A DNA stretch of 64,000 bases from Hemicordylus capensis (GCF_027244095.1 NC_069662.1:9388501-9452500); one strand, 5' to 3'; shown: positions 40,010 through 50,756, counted from the first letter of the stretch. Numbers and translations are program-made. Notes: generated by a model not told the origin, from the sequence alone.

Positions 40010-40112
40010 TTTATTGATTGATTTATTGCATTTATATACTGCCATGGACAATTGAGTCAATACCACCCCATATAAAATCTCTGGGTGGTTTACAAATTAA
40101 AACACAACAACA
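40010..40112 (-). mobile_element. LINE 3' tail
   Basis: TTGATTGATTTATTGCATT, TATACTGCCATGG, CTCTGGGTGGTTTACAAA. Confidence 0.6.
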
Positions 40113-40421
40113 ATGAACACCTTAAATCATAAAAGGAATCTGAAGATCCCATCTTGTGGGGAGTTCCAACAAGGGCCGATGCCACCATTAGTTCACCTAG
40201 GCAGCTACCTAGGGCACAGACCTCAGAGGGGCGCAGAGTGTCGAGTGTCAATGTGTTTGCCTAGGGCACAAAATAGTCTGGCACGGCCCTGGTTCCAACT
40301 ATGGATTAGCTTCTACCAAATAGCATGGTCTTCTCTGCAGCAGCTCTCATACTATATCACTCTCTCCCTTCCAGAGACAGGCAAATCCATTTTTGTTTCT
40401 GTTGGCTTATGAGGACTGCTA

Positions 40422-40423
<2 letters not shown>
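40113..40423. other. Unique stretch, no gene seen
   Basis: A segment at 40186-40290 has two CTAGG(G)GCACA motifs facing one way, possibly a worn miniature element. Confidence 0.3.
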
Positions 40424-40452
<29 letters not shown>

Positions 40453-40664
40453 ATTTATATCCCGCTCTTCCTCCAAGGAGCCCAGAGCGGTGTACTACAT
40501 ACTTGAGTTTCTCTTTCGCAACAACCCTGTGAAGTAGGTTAGGCTGAGAGAGACGTGACTGGCCCAGAGTCACCCAGCAAGTCTCATGGCTGAGCGGGGA
40601 TTTGAACTTGGGTCTCCCCGGTCCTAGGCCAGCACTCTAGCCACTACACCACGCTGGTATTCCT
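40424..40664 (-). mobile_element. Sauria-type SINE, near full length
   Basis: ATT-repeat tail, then CCCGCTCTTCCTCCAAGG, GGCCCAGAGTCACCCAGC, the B-box complement GGGGATTTGAACTTGGG and the A-box complement CTAGCCACTACACCACGC. Confidence 0.85.
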
Positions 40665-40719
40665 CATGCTGTTTTGTTTTCTTGCACTGGTTGGTTTGTT
40701 TTGTTAAGTGTTAAGTTAT

Positions 40720-40935
40720 TGTGGGGTGGAAAGTCGGTCTTGTGGTAGTAAGCATGAATCGTCTCTTTTGCTAAGCAGGCATTGCCTTGGTTTGCATTTG
40801 GATGGGTAATTATACTTACTGCCTGCTGTCAGATATTGATGGCGCTATAGCTCATTGGTACACAGGAAGCTAATTCAGACTGAGTCTAGCTCACTATTGT
40901 CCACACGGACTGGCAGCAGCTCTCTAATATTCTAG
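40720..40935 (+). mobile_element. 5S/Ala composite SINE, rearranged
   Basis: Plus-strand head (TCGGTCTTGTGGTAG, TTTGCATTTGGATGGGTAAT) with a trace of the Ala-like part (GCTATAGCTCATTGG). A piece of the tail in the opposite orientation follows (ACACAGGAAGC, CTCACTATTGTC). Confidence 0.6.
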
Positions 40936-41247
40936 GGGAAAGAGCTGGCCTTGTGGCAGCAAGCATGACTTGTCCCCTTTGCTAAGCATGGTCTGCCCTG
41001 GTTTGCATTTGAATGGGAGGCTTGATGTGTGAGCACTGTAAGAGATTCCCCTCAGGAGATGGGGCCACTCTGATGCCAGGGAGAGAACTTGGAACCCAGA
41101 TGCTCTTCCCAGAGTGGCCCCATCCCCCAAGGGGAATATCTTCCAGTGCTCACACATCAAGTCTCCCATTCAAATGCCACCAGGGCGGACCCTGCTTAGC
41201 TAAGGGGACAAGTCATGCTTGCTACCACCAGGCCAGCTCTCCTCTCC
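40936..41247. repeat. Head-to-head pair of composite SINEs forming a 300-base palindrome
   Basis: A plus-strand 5S-like head at 40936-41071 meets a minus-strand copy at 41072-41247. The arms include GAGCTGGCCTTGTGG against CCACCAGGCCAGCTC, and GATGGGGCCACTCTG against CAGAGTGGCCCCATC, with only scattered mismatches over about 130 bases each. The centre is the short segment around 41072-41110. Confidence 0.8.
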
Positions 41248-42156
41248 TATTATTGCTTCTGGTTGGGTCATGAGATTCCAATTGGAGCAAGAGGCTGCTG
41301 CTGGAACCCCACAGCCAGACACCTATATAGATCCACTTGCCAGTGGCAAATGCTCCCAGCCCTCTGGTGAGCAGAATAGCCCGCAGCGCCCACTTCTCCT
41401 CCCTAGAGGTCTCATTCCCACAGCCATTTCTGAGAAGGTAAGGAACAGCAGGGATCCTTTCTGAGCAGTCAGAGCAGGCTCCTCTGTCCTGCTGCTTCTG
41501 ACCAGCTCCATAGCCCAGTGCAAATGACAAAAGACCTAAAGAGTCAAGCCTGAGTCTGTGGATCCCTGTCCCAAACACAACACAGGAGAAGCAGAACAAC
41601 TCGGGGTGCATGGCAGGGCAGGTGTGCCCAGAAGTGCCGCAGGTATTGTGGGCCGGGGCCTGCACTTTGGAGTGCCCCGGGATGAGTGCCGGATGATGCC
41701 AGGAAGGGTGGGAGAGAAGCCAAGGGACAGCCACGGAGGAGCTGGTGGCTGCCAAACGTCAGCGAGGCTTCCCAGCTAGAGGTGCCAAGCTGGGGACATT
41801 GCCATGTGAGCTGGCACCCAGCACCAGACTGGGAACGGTGCCCTGCGGTCCTAGCCAATCTGGATGAAAAAGAGCAGGGAGAGGCAAAAGAGATAGGGAT
41901 TGTCGGGGCAGAGAAGCAGGAAACATTGGCGGGGGGGGGGGGGGATTCCAGATTCTACCCCCCAGCGGTGGAAAAGAGACCCATGGCTCTGGAGTTCTGC
42001 CCCCAGCTCAGAGAGGAGAGGGAGATCGAGTGGAATGGGCAGAGATACAAGGAAACGGTTTACACTGGGGAGCCAGGATTCCTTGGGGCTGGAGAAGCAA
42101 AAAGGGCCAGGAGTCAGAATTCCTGGCTTCTGTTCTGTTCTTAACTGTGGGAACCT
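41248..42156. other. Unique stretch, no convincing gene
   Basis: Several overlapping frames of 100-180 codons on both strands (for example 41222-41755 minus and 41686-42144 plus). None has a domain I recognise. A poly-G run is at 41930-41943. Confidence 0.35.
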
Positions 42157-42256
42157 GGGAGGAGGAGGAGAGGGAGGAGGAGGAGGAGGAGGAGGAGGAG
42201 GAGGAGGAAGAGAAAGAGGAGGAGGAGGAGAAGGAGGAAGAGGAGGAGGAGGAGGT
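42157..42256. repeat. GGA/GAA purine array
   Basis: About 100 bases of GGA with GAA variants, almost pure purine on the plus strand. It explains the poly-E, poly-G and poly-P/L frames around it. Confidence 0.95.
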
Positions 42257-42367
42257 CCCAGAGCTCTCCTCTGAAATCCAGGCAGCAGACTGAGTGAGCT
42301 GGGTTTGTAATGCTCTTCACATAAAACCATACCATTTCAGATACTAATACATGAAGCTGCCTTATAC

Positions 42368-42672
42368 TAGGAACATAGGAAGCTGCCATAGACTGAGTCA
42401 GACCATTGATCCATCTAGCTCAGTATTGTCTTCACAAACTGGCAGCGGCTTCTCCAAGGTGGCAGGCAGGAGTCTCTCTCAGCCCTCTCTTGGAGATGCT
42501 GCCAGGGAGGGAACTCGGAACCTAGATGCTCTTTCTAGTGCGGCTCCATCCCCTGAGGGGGAATATCTTCCAGTGCTCACACATCAAGTCTCCCATTCAT
42601 ATGCAACCAGGGTGGACCCTGCTTAGCTAAGAGGACAAGCCATGCTTGCTACCACCAGACCAGATCTCCTAG
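42368..42672 (-). mobile_element. 5S/Ala composite SINE, near full length
   Basis: GGAACATAGGAAGCTGCCAT to ACCAGATCTCCT, without the Ala-like middle. Confidence 0.85.
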
Positions 42673-42748
42673 TTGTTGGACTATAACTAGGATGATGGTA
42701 GTTGCAGTCTAACATAATCTGGGGACCCAAGCTGGGGAACGCCAACCC
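42673..42748. mobile_element. Palindromic hAT miniature element, half copy
   Basis: GTTGTTGGACTATAACT..GATGGTAGTTGCAGTC..CTGGGGACCCAAGC. Confidence 0.55.
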
Positions 42749-42871
42749 TAGGGGAAGGGGAAAATGACAGTAGCTACACATTCAGTTAACAGACAGGAGT
42801 CCTGAGGCACCTTAAAGACTGCATTTATTATGGCACCTTCATGGGTGAGAATCCACTTCATCAGATGCATG

Positions 42872-43067
42872 CAGAAGCGCACCTAGGTAATTTTGGAGCC
42901 TGCACCTAAAGGCCTTTGGAGGGCCCCCCTCCGCTGCAAATTAAGCATCATCATGCTCTGCCGGGCGACCACACCACCCCGGACAGACGAAAGAGGATTT
43001 GGGGCCCCCCAGGGGCTGTGGAGGCCCTGGACTTTGGCCCCCAAGTCCAGGGGTAAGAACGCCTCTG
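42872..43067 (+). mobile_element. hAT miniature element, 196 bp (family M), reference copy
   Basis: Perfect 8-bp duplications GATGCATG at 42864-42871 and 43068-43075. Ends CAGAAGCGCACCTAGG and GTAAGAACGCCTCTG are short inverted repeats (CAGA.GCG). The interior is GC-rich with paired GGCC runs. Confidence 0.85.
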
Positions 43068-43144
43068 GATGCATGGGGGGCTCTAGTCCATGGAAGCTTT
43101 TGCTTAAGAACATAAATCGAGTTAGTCTTTAAGATACCACAAGA

Positions 43145-43312
43145 CCTTCCACATTATTCTCACAACAACCCTGTGAGGTAGGTTAAACGGAGTGATACTG
43201 GCCCGGGGCCACCCAACGAGTGAGCTTCACGAGCGACTGAGCTGGGGCTCGAACTCACGTGTTTCTAGTCCAAACCCAACACTAACCACTACATCACACT
43301 GACAAACACAGC
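43145..43312 (-). mobile_element. tRNA-derived SINE related to the Sauria type
   Basis: CAACAACCCTGTGAGGTAGG, GGCCCGGGGCCACCCAACG, B-box complement GGGGCTCGAACTCACG, and CCACTACATCACACTG. The body is shorter than in the other copies. Confidence 0.65.
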
Positions 43313-43675
43313 AGCTGCTCAAGGCTTTTTGTCACATAAACCCGCACTGAAAAGGGGAAAGACGCGAGGATTTGAAATCCTAACCCCATTTTTTACATTT
43401 CCAGGCACTGAAAGGGTGGAGAAATACTGTTTCTGGTCCTTTACTGCTCTTTACCCATCTGGGTGACGCGTGCACACAATCACTCACACCCTTTCACTCT
43501 GGATTAAGACAGTCAGAGTAAATATCCCCCTTCCGCCCACAGTCACCACTGCTTATCCCGCTTAGCAGCATCCTAGGAGTTAGGAAGGTGGTTGCTTGAA
43601 TGGTTCTTTCACTACTCCTGACAACACCACGGCATTGCGCCAGGGTAACGAACCATGTTAAATTGCTTTCTGGAA
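43313..43675. other. Unique stretch, no gene seen
   Basis: No recognised element. Confidence 0.35.
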
Positions 43676-43902
43676 GAGCCCAGTTCAGACATTATGCTGG
43701 ACACCCATACAAGTGTACAGTGTACACAGGTCCAGATCTGTACACAGGTACAGTCACCCAGAAGATATGCTGAAGGCAGGTACAGAAGCACACTTCCTCT
43801 CTGTACCCTGCATTTGAAGGGCCTGTATCCAGGTTCACTTCTAAAATGAACACAGGTATTGTCACTCACACAAGCACGTGCACCAGTTGGACACTCATAC
43901 AG
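43676..43902. mobile_element. Palindrome-like repeat, family Q
   Basis: TTCAGACATTATGCTGG near one end faces CATACAGCATAATGT at the other. The interior is full of TGTACAC and GGTACAG strings. Related copies are at 50320-50580 and 53325-54005. The design suggests a DNA miniature element. Confidence 0.5.
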
Positions 43903-44120
43903 CATAATGTGTAGTGGTTAGAGGGTTGGACTAGGACTAGTTCAAATCCCCACTCAACCATGAAACTCACTGGGTGACTCTGGGCCAGCCATGTATCTCT
44001 CAGCCTAGCCTACCTCACAGGGTTGTTGTGAGCATAAAAATAACCATGGACCACCGCTCTGAGCTCCTCAAAGGAAGAGCGGGATATAAGTGTAAAATAA
44101 ATAAATAAATAAATAAATAT
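43903..44120 (+). mobile_element. Sauria-type SINE
   Basis: GTGTAGTGGTTAGAGGGTTG and AGTTCAAATCCCC boxes, CTGGGTGACTCTGGGCCAG, ACCGCTCTGAGCTCC, and an AAAT-repeat tail. Its head overlaps the end of the family Q copy. Confidence 0.8.
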
Positions 44121-44186
44121 GTCTGAATCAGGCTGTTTTCTCTCTCTCTGGCTCTCTCATCTATTTCTACAACTCTGTTCCTTAGC

Positions 44187-44343
44187 AGAAGGTTCCAAGT
44201 TCCCTCCCGGGCAGCATCTCCAAGATAAGGCTGAGAGAGATTCCTGCCTGCAACCTTGGAGAAGCCGCTGCCAGTCTGTGAAGGCAATACTGAGCTAGAG
44301 AGACCAATGGTCTGACTCGGTATATATGGCAGCTTCCTATGTA
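44187..44343 (+). mobile_element. 5S/Ala composite SINE, 3' part
   Basis: CAGAAGGTTCCAAGTTCC to GGCAGCTTCCTATGTA. It borders CpG island 2, as another copy borders CpG island 1. Confidence 0.75.
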
Positions 44344-44344
44344 A

Positions 44345-44900
44345 CTGCGCAGAAACCCAGTTCCCACAGCACCACTGCACGAACCGTGTCTCCTGCCCGC
44401 ACGTTGCATCGGAGTAAACCCTGCCTCGCCCCACCCTCCTCCGTTTCCCCCCTGCGATGCCGCCCGCCACTAGTAAGGCTGGAGGCAGGGGGCTTTTCCT
44501 AGCTAGCCTTCGCCAGCCAGCTCCTCCTCCCTCCTCCTCCAGGTCCCGGACCAGACTAGGGCGGGGGCGCGTGGGGGCGGATCCTGAGCCGACTGCGCCC
44601 GGGAGAGGCGGCCGCGGCAGCCGCAGAAGGCGAGAGCCCAGCCAGGCAGCCACGGGGCGGCGGCGTGCGCTGTGCTGGGCGGCACAAAGGAGGGCTCAGC
44701 CCGCTCCAGCCGGAGACCGGAGACGGAGACCACGCCGCCCCTGGGGAGGGGCTCTTCCCAGCGGCCCCCGCTTGGAGCGGCGGGGCTCCCCCTTTCTAAG
44801 TCGCCGCCCCTGGGAGCTCCTCTGCGGATCGCGGCGGCGTCGGAAGGTGAGCTGCGAAGAGGCGACGGATTAAGATTGACACAATCTGGGTGTTTCCCCC
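44345..44900 (+). promoter_or_regulatory. CpG island 2, probable promoter and first exon of a plus-strand gene
   Basis: GC- and CpG-dense block with Sp1-type GGGCGGGGGCG at about 44560. It contains a donor GTCGGAAG|GTGAGCTG on the plus strand, last exon base 44846. An ATG at 44457 opens a frame that reaches the donor after exactly 130 codons; it is arginine-rich and without a known domain, so the exon could equally be leader. I do not recognise the gene and found no second exon to its right. Confidence 0.65.
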
Positions 44901-45696
44901 TAAAACCTTCCTCGGCGGTGGTGGGTGAGGGAGGAAAAGCATCTTTTTCTCTCCTCTCTCTCTGTGTCCCCAGCTAGAACTTACATGCGGCCCACGAATC
45001 TCTTGCTCCGTGGGCAAGGCTCGACTCCACACCACGTGAAGTTGCTTTTTTTTTTTTTTGGAAAGAGTACCGTTGACCATGTGCAGAGTGCCCTTTGCCT
45101 CCCCGCCGAATCCCGGTGACCCGCCTCTACTTCCTATGGCAGAGTTGACGGGCAGACTGCAGGGTTACAGAAGCGATCTTCTGTAGCCCTGCTTCCCCCC
45201 CCCCCCCAAAAATTCACTCTCTAGGGCCAGATGCGAAGTAATGCCTCGCGGTGCAAGGATACGCTTCGAATTAAGGACTTCTGGACATTTTCCGCTCAGG
45301 ACCAGGTTTATTTTTCTATGTAAACCGCTTTGGGAACTTTGGTTGAAGAGCGGTATATAAATATGTGTAGTAGTAGTTGGATGTTGTTTTCAACCCGGAA
45401 CTGAGCCCCCAGTCCTTCACACACAAATCCACTCCTGGTTTTCTCCCAAGGTTTCTTCGTTTCAGTCGCCTAATTTCAGGAGTGGGTGAGGTGTCTTCTT
45501 TTTTGTTGCTGTTGGCAGGCAATTGCAAGTTGGAAATGCTTGCTGATCTTGCAAATCCCCTTCAGTCAGCTCGACTAGTCGATCCCCGAGTTACCTTCTC
45601 TCCACCCTGCCCCACGGGGTTTTAACGTGGGATGGCTTTCAGGCCAGAAGAGATGGTTCCTGGTCTCTTCCATTCAGGAGATGGATTTTAAAAAAA
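44901..45696. other. Unique stretch, presumably intron 1 of the CpG-island-2 gene
   Basis: Contains a family C tail fragment at about 45305-45378 (TGTAAACCGCTTTGGGAAC, AGCGGTATATAAATA). T and C runs lie at 45047 and 45197. No exon found. Confidence 0.4.
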
Positions 45697-45960
45697 CTAG
45701 GAAGTTGCCTTATACTGAGTTATATTGGCAGCAGCTCTACATGGAGAAGGGTTGAACCAAAGTCTTTCTCATGCTATCCGGGATCTTTTAACTTCAGGGT
45801 TCTTAACCTTGCCCACCCCCCAAAAGATGATGTTGGACTACAATGCCCATTATCCACTGCTGGCTGTGGATGATGGGAGTTGTAGTCCAACAACATCTGG
45901 GGGACCGAGGTTAAGAATCCTTGTTTTATCTGGAGATGCCAGAGGCTGAATCTAGGATGT
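45697..45960 (-). mobile_element. 5S/Ala composite SINE remnant split by a palindromic hAT element
   Basis: CTAGGAAGTTGCCTTATACT at the left and TCTGGAGATGCC at the right belong to one worn SINE; the hAT element fills 45799-45925. Confidence 0.5.
45799..45925. mobile_element. Palindromic hAT miniature element
   Basis: CAGGGTTCTTAACC and the inverse GGTTAAGAATCCTTG, with ATGTTGGACTACAA facing GTTGTAGTCCAACAACATC. Flanks TTTTAACT and TTTTATCT agree at 7 of 8. Confidence 0.7.
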
Positions 45961-46783
45961 CTGTTTATCCATCGTATGCTCTGCTGCTGAGCTGTGAACA
46001 CTTAGGAGTAAGCCTTGCTGAACGTTCTGGCACTCGCTTTGGATAAACAAACACAGGTTTGTATCTTTAGCATGCTGCCCAGCCTTATTAACAGTTTGGG
46101 CCATTGCCCTTCTTTCTACCAGCAATAGCATCAGGGGGGAAAAATAAGTGTGTGAGGGGCATGGAAGAAGCAGAGTGCAATTTTTGGAGGGAGGGAGCTA
46201 AATCTTTCCTTTTTGCTTTCTGAAATAAGGGTATTTTTCACTGGAAGGCTCCCATGTTAGCCATATTTTCTACTGATTTTGGTGGGGTTAACTTTTAAAT
46301 GATTTTCAGTTCATATTATGATCCAGCAACAGGTATCCAGCCCTCTCCTGTCGACTCAGGGCAAGTCATGTTTGCTTTTCTTGATGGGTTTCTTATCCCT
46401 TTTGTGCGCGCCTTATTCACAAATTTGCTGTGCTCTCAACTCCTCCCTCCCATCTGCAGTGTAGGGAATGTTGGCCTACCTTGCAGGGATATTTTAGAGG
46501 TGATTGAGCTAATGTATATGAAGCTTTTTTGTAGGTTTGAAATGAAAGTGCCCTGATTAATCGGGCAGTTTTTGTTTCTTTTAAAAAAGACTTAATACCA
46601 GCAATTATAAAAACCATTGGAAGTAGGTATATTCCTAAGAGAGGCATTCTCCTATTTGCAGGGCAGGGAATGTTTCTACAGTAGTGCTTGTTGTGATATG
46701 CGTGTGCTATAATCGAATAAGAAAAAATATGCTTTTTCTGTCATCACTATTGTTTTGAATTAAATGGAACATTTTTCCAAGTA
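45961..46783. other. Unique stretch, no gene seen
   Basis: AT-rich, no recognised element. Confidence 0.4.
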
Positions 46784-46931
46784 CGAACATAGGAAGCTGC
46801 CATATACTGAGTCAGACCATAGGTCCATCAAGCTCAGGATTGTCTACACAAACTGGCAGCAGCTTCTCCAAGGCTGCAGGCAGGAATCTCTCTCAGCCCT
46901 ATCTTGGAGATGCTGCCAGGGAGGGAACATG
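46784..46931 (-). mobile_element. 5S/Ala composite SINE, tail half
   Basis: CGAACATAGGAAGCTGCC to GCTGCCAGGGAGGGAAC, cut before the 5S-like head. Confidence 0.75.
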
Positions 46932-46963
46932 TGCTGTACAGCTCTTACGATTCACCAGTTAAC

Positions 46964-47101
46964 TCAGAGGTTCTCCGGCTTGGGTCCCCAGCTGTTATTG
47001 GACTACAACTCCCATCACCCCCTGCTGCAGTGGGAAAATCACAGGGGGAAATGGGAGTTGTTGTCTTACAACAGCTGGGGAGCCACCTTTGAGAATCTCT
47101 G
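46964..47101. mobile_element. Palindromic hAT miniature element
   Basis: CAGAGGTTCTCCGGCTTGG and the inverse AGAATCTCTG, with TGGACTACAACTCCCATC facing GGGAGTTGTTGTC. Confidence 0.7.
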
Positions 47102-48086
47102 AATTAAGGTTCTTTAATTGGTTGCAATTCCTTCTTAATAATTGCCATTCAAATATCCCCTTGCCCAGCTCAGTACTGGGGAGCAGCTATCAAGGGGGCC
47201 TCATTGTGTAACCGTTGCTGATTTCACTCGTCACACAGAGAATGCTACACTGTGTGTGGGCAACCTGTCAGCCAAATTCCAGGGTGCTTCTTCTCTTGCA
47301 TTCTCCTTTCTGCCAGAAGCTGAAACTGACAAAACCCAGATGACCCGGTTTTGGGCTCCCTGTCCAGGATTTTGCAACCCCTGTGGGCACATATGTGTGC
47401 CGTTCTGCAATTTTCCATGGTGACGTTACTGTAGAGCGAATGGCCGGTTGTGGCTTGGGGAGGGATGGGGAGAGGGTGAGGTCTTCTAGGGCCTGAGGCG
47501 AGAAGCCAGCTGGGAGGGTTCCTTCTTGAGGAATCAAAGGGAGAGTTTGGGGTCTGGAGAACGGATGGAGGAAACCCTCGGGCCAGAAGTGAGTCAGTAT
47601 CTGAGGTCAGAGACGAGAGAGCGGAAGAAGCCCAACTTGCCTGAAAGCCGGGAAGACACTTGGTACTGCCTGTGGACTCAGTGTGGGTTCCTGGGTCAAA
47701 CTGCAGGTCGGCCTTGCCTACAAAACCAGGGCATGTCTTGGAGGAAACGAAAAGTGGGACCACTCCCATCACTTGGTTTCCCGACAGCAGTTGAGAATGT
47801 CAGCCGTCTTGTGTGGGGGACAGCTGGTCTGTGTGTGGGGAGTCACAGGCACAAATGTTCTCGCGCGTTGCAGGCAAGTGGTACAAAGCTTGCCACTTCT
47901 CGCTTCAAAGGAATGCCACGAGGCGGCCAGCTGCCAAGAAGACTTCTGGATTGGATGTCCTTCTCCGGGAGTCCTCTCTCTTAGAGCAGGGATTGGGGGA
48001 ACTTCAGCTAGCTACACACACACACACACACACACTTTCACATAACACACAAGCCCTGTTCAGACATTAAGGCAATTCACACGATC
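47102..48086. other. Unique stretch, no convincing gene
   Basis: A 152-codon frame at 47526-47984 (+) overlaps a 175-codon frame on the other strand, and neither has a known domain. A CA array is at 48013-48032. Confidence 0.4.
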
Positions 48087-49455
48087 ATCATAAGAAGGCC
48101 CAAGGCCTCTCTAGTCCAGCATCCTGTTTCACACAGAGGCCCATCAGATGGGCATGCCCTCTCTCCTGCTGTTGCTCTCCTGCAACTGATATTTGGAGGT
48201 ATCATGCCTCTGAGGCTGGAGGGGGCCTCTAACCCTCAGATTAATAGCCATTGATAGATCTGTCCTCTATGAAATTATCTAAACCCCTCTTAAAGCCACC
48301 CAGGCTGTTGGCTGTCACCACATCTTGTGGCAGAGAATTCCATAGGTTGATGATTGATTGAGTGATCAATTTAGATATTGCTTTTCATTAAAATAATCTC
48401 AAAGTGGTTTACAATATAACTTAAGCAATGCATAATTACAATACAAAGGTGCAGATGATCTCAAAAATTAAAATACAGAATACAAAAGTGCAGATAATAT
48501 ATACATGTAAATATAAATTTAATAACCCATAAAATAATGATACATAACACAAAGCACCAGCGGTAAAAACAACAATACTCTCATTCCAAAGCCTGGGTGA
48601 AGTGCCAAGTTTTTACTGTTTTCCTAAAAACTTTCATGGAGACTGGTGAGTGGATTTCAGCTGAGTGAGCATTCCAAAGCCTGGGGGCAGTGACTGAGAA
48701 GGCCCTGTCCTGCGTGCTCAACAACCGAGCCTCTTTCACAGTTGATACGCACAGCAGAGCTGCCTCTGATGATTGGGTCAAGCGGGCAGAAACCCTTGGG
48801 AGCAAGTGATCCTTGAGATATCCAGGGCCCAAACCCTTAAGGGCTTTAAAGGTCAAAACCAGCACCTTGAATTGGAGCCGGAAACAAATTGGTAGCCAGG
48901 CAGCTCTTTCAGGGTGGGTGTAATATGATCCCGACGGGCAGCTCTGGATACAATCCTAGCTGCTGTGTTTTGCATGAGCTGCAGTTTCTGAATATTCTTC
49001 AAGGGCAGCCCCATGTAGAGTGCGTTACAGTAATCTAGCTGCGACGTGACTAGGACGTGGGTAACTGTGGCCAGTTCTTCTTTCTCGAGAAAGGGATGCA
49101 GCTAACGCACTAGCCGAAGCTGTGCAAAAAGCTGGTGCCACTGCGACCACCTGAGCTTCCAAAAGCACCTCCATCTTGTCTGGATTCAATCTCAGTTTAC
49201 TAGCCCACATCCAGCCCATCACAGCCTCCAAGCCCCAATTCAGATCATCCACTGCCTCCCTAGGATCAGAGCATAAGGAGAGATAGAACTCTGTGTCATC
49301 TGCATATTGCTGACAGTGCAGTCAGTGTCCCTGAATGACCTCTCCCAGCGGTTTCATGTGGATGTTGAACAGCATGGTGGGAACAAGAAGTTGATGATAT
49401 GTGGTGTGAAAAAGTGCTTCCTTTTGTCAGTCCTAAATCTTATTGGAGGGTGTGG
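48087..49455 (+). repeat. Family F copy split by an L2 LINE
   Basis: The left part runs to CAGAGAATTCCATAGG at 48346. After the LINE it resumes at 49399 with ATGTGGTGTGAAAAAGTGC and ends near 49455. GTTGATGAT is present on both sides (48346-48354, 49390-49398). Confidence 0.8.
48355..49389 (-). mobile_element. L2-clade LINE fragment with reverse transcriptase YADD box, 1035 bp
   Basis: The minus strand encodes, in order, LFNIHMKPLGEVI, QYADDTEFYLSLCSDPREAV (YADD at 49295-49306), LNWGLEAVMGWMWASKLRLN and PDKMEVLL, then a thumb/C-terminal part ending AFSVTAPRLWNAHSAEI and KTVKTWHFTQALE. A 3' untranslated part with a TGAT-type tail lies at 48355-48580. It is 5'-truncated and carries frameshifts and stops, so it is dead. 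A 9-base target duplication GTTGATGAT flanks it, as expected of target-primed insertion. Confidence 0.85.
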
Positions 49456-49494
49456 GGGCGGCGTTGTTGTTACATCCTGATTTTTTATTTTTAT

Positions 49495-49802
49495 GAGAGG
49501 AGAGCTGGCCTTGTAGTAGCAAGCATGACTTGTCCCCTTAGCTAAGCAGGGTCCGCCCTGGTTGCAAATGAATGGGAGACTTTATGTGTGAGCACTATAA
49601 GATATTCCCCTCAGGGGATGGAGCCACTCTGGGAAGAGCATCTAGGTTCCAAGTTCCCTCCGTGGCAGCATCTCCAAGATAGGGCTGGGAGAGATTCCTG
49701 CCTGCAACCTTGGAGAAGCCGCTGCCAGTCTGTGTAGACAATATTGAGCTAGAAGGACCAATGGTCTGACTCAGTATATGGCAGCTTCCTATGTTCCTGT
49801 GA
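49495..49802 (+). mobile_element. 5S/Ala composite SINE, near full length
   Basis: GAGGAGAGCTGGCCTTG to GGCAGCTTCCTATGTTCC; the 5S-like TTAGCTAAGCAGGGTCC is clear. Confidence 0.85.
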
Positions 49803-49977
49803 TAGTGAGTGAGCAAAGAACTGGGTTGGAGGAGCAGGGAGTGATTCTGTGTGGGAGGCAGGAGCTGGGTAGGACAGCTTTACCTCCTCTCTTGGTCAAA
49901 TGCTTGGTATGAGAGCTGGGTAGGGTGGCCCTGTTCTGCACATCTCCTTTCACTAGATCAACACCCCCCACCCCCGG

Positions 49978-50232
49978 TCTCCTGCTAATGGAGCAAAGAG
50001 AAACCTTTTCAAAGTGGTGATTATGTTTAGCAGGGGGAGAGCAACTGGCCTTCTCCAACCCCAGCACAGCATCCCTACAGTGGCTGTTGCTGGTGTCTAT
50101 CTTAAGTTTTTTTTAGACTGTGAGCTTTTTCGGACAGGGAATCATCATCTTATTTATTATCTGATCAGTTATTCATTTTTCTATGTAAACTGCTTATCAG
50201 ATTTTTGTTAAAAAGCGGTATATAAGTAGTCA
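49978..50232 (+). mobile_element. Family C element, first tail subtype
   Basis: CTCCTGCTAATGGAGC to AAAAGCGGTATATAAGTAG. Confidence 0.75.
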
Positions 50233-50319
50233 ACGTTGTCATTTGCTCACACACTCAAATATTGGGAACGCGCAGAGCTCCTGAAACTGGGTAGGATGCT
50301 TGTCCTATTTGGAGTTCAC

Positions 50320-50580
50320 TTATGTGAATGGCCTCATTATGTTGTAAAAGTGTACAGATGTCCATATGCTTGTACACATTTGTGTGTGTATGACTGGGCC
50401 TTTGTTCGTCTTAAAAGTGAACCTTGGAACAGGCCCCTCAAATGCATGGTCCAGGTAAGAAGTGTAGTGCTGTGCCTGCATTCCACGTAATGTGTGAACG
50501 ATTGCACCACGTACAGATCTGAACCAATGCACATTGTACACTTGTTGTATGAGCGTTGACTATAACATGTGAATACGACT
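50320..50580. mobile_element. Family Q repeat
   Basis: CATTATGTTGTAAAAGTGTACAG, AAAAGTGAACC, CCCTCAAATGCATGGTCC and TTGTACACTTGTTGTATGAG correspond in inverse order to the copy at 43676. Confidence 0.5.
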
Positions 50581-50756
50581 GCACACACTCTTTTTTTTCC
50601 TGAATTAAAATTGGAGGCCCCCTCGGTAGATCGATTTAAATCGCCAAGGAAAAATGCAATTTGTATAATTAACTGTATAATTAACCTATGGAACTCACTA
50701 CCACAAGATATGGCAACTGTCACTTGCTGAGATGGCTTAAGGGATTAGATACATTT

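Noticed and set aside
41851-42389. Frames rich in P, G, E and L around 42.2 kb
   Set aside because: Generated by the GGA purine array.
44015-44653. 212-codon minus-strand frame through CpG island 2
   Set aside because: It starts at a GTG, runs through a composite SINE and a Sauria SINE, and has no domain; not a vertebrate gene.
47245-47984. Overlapping frames of 152-175 codons on opposite strands
   Set aside because: Both lack known domains; the region is simply poor in stops.
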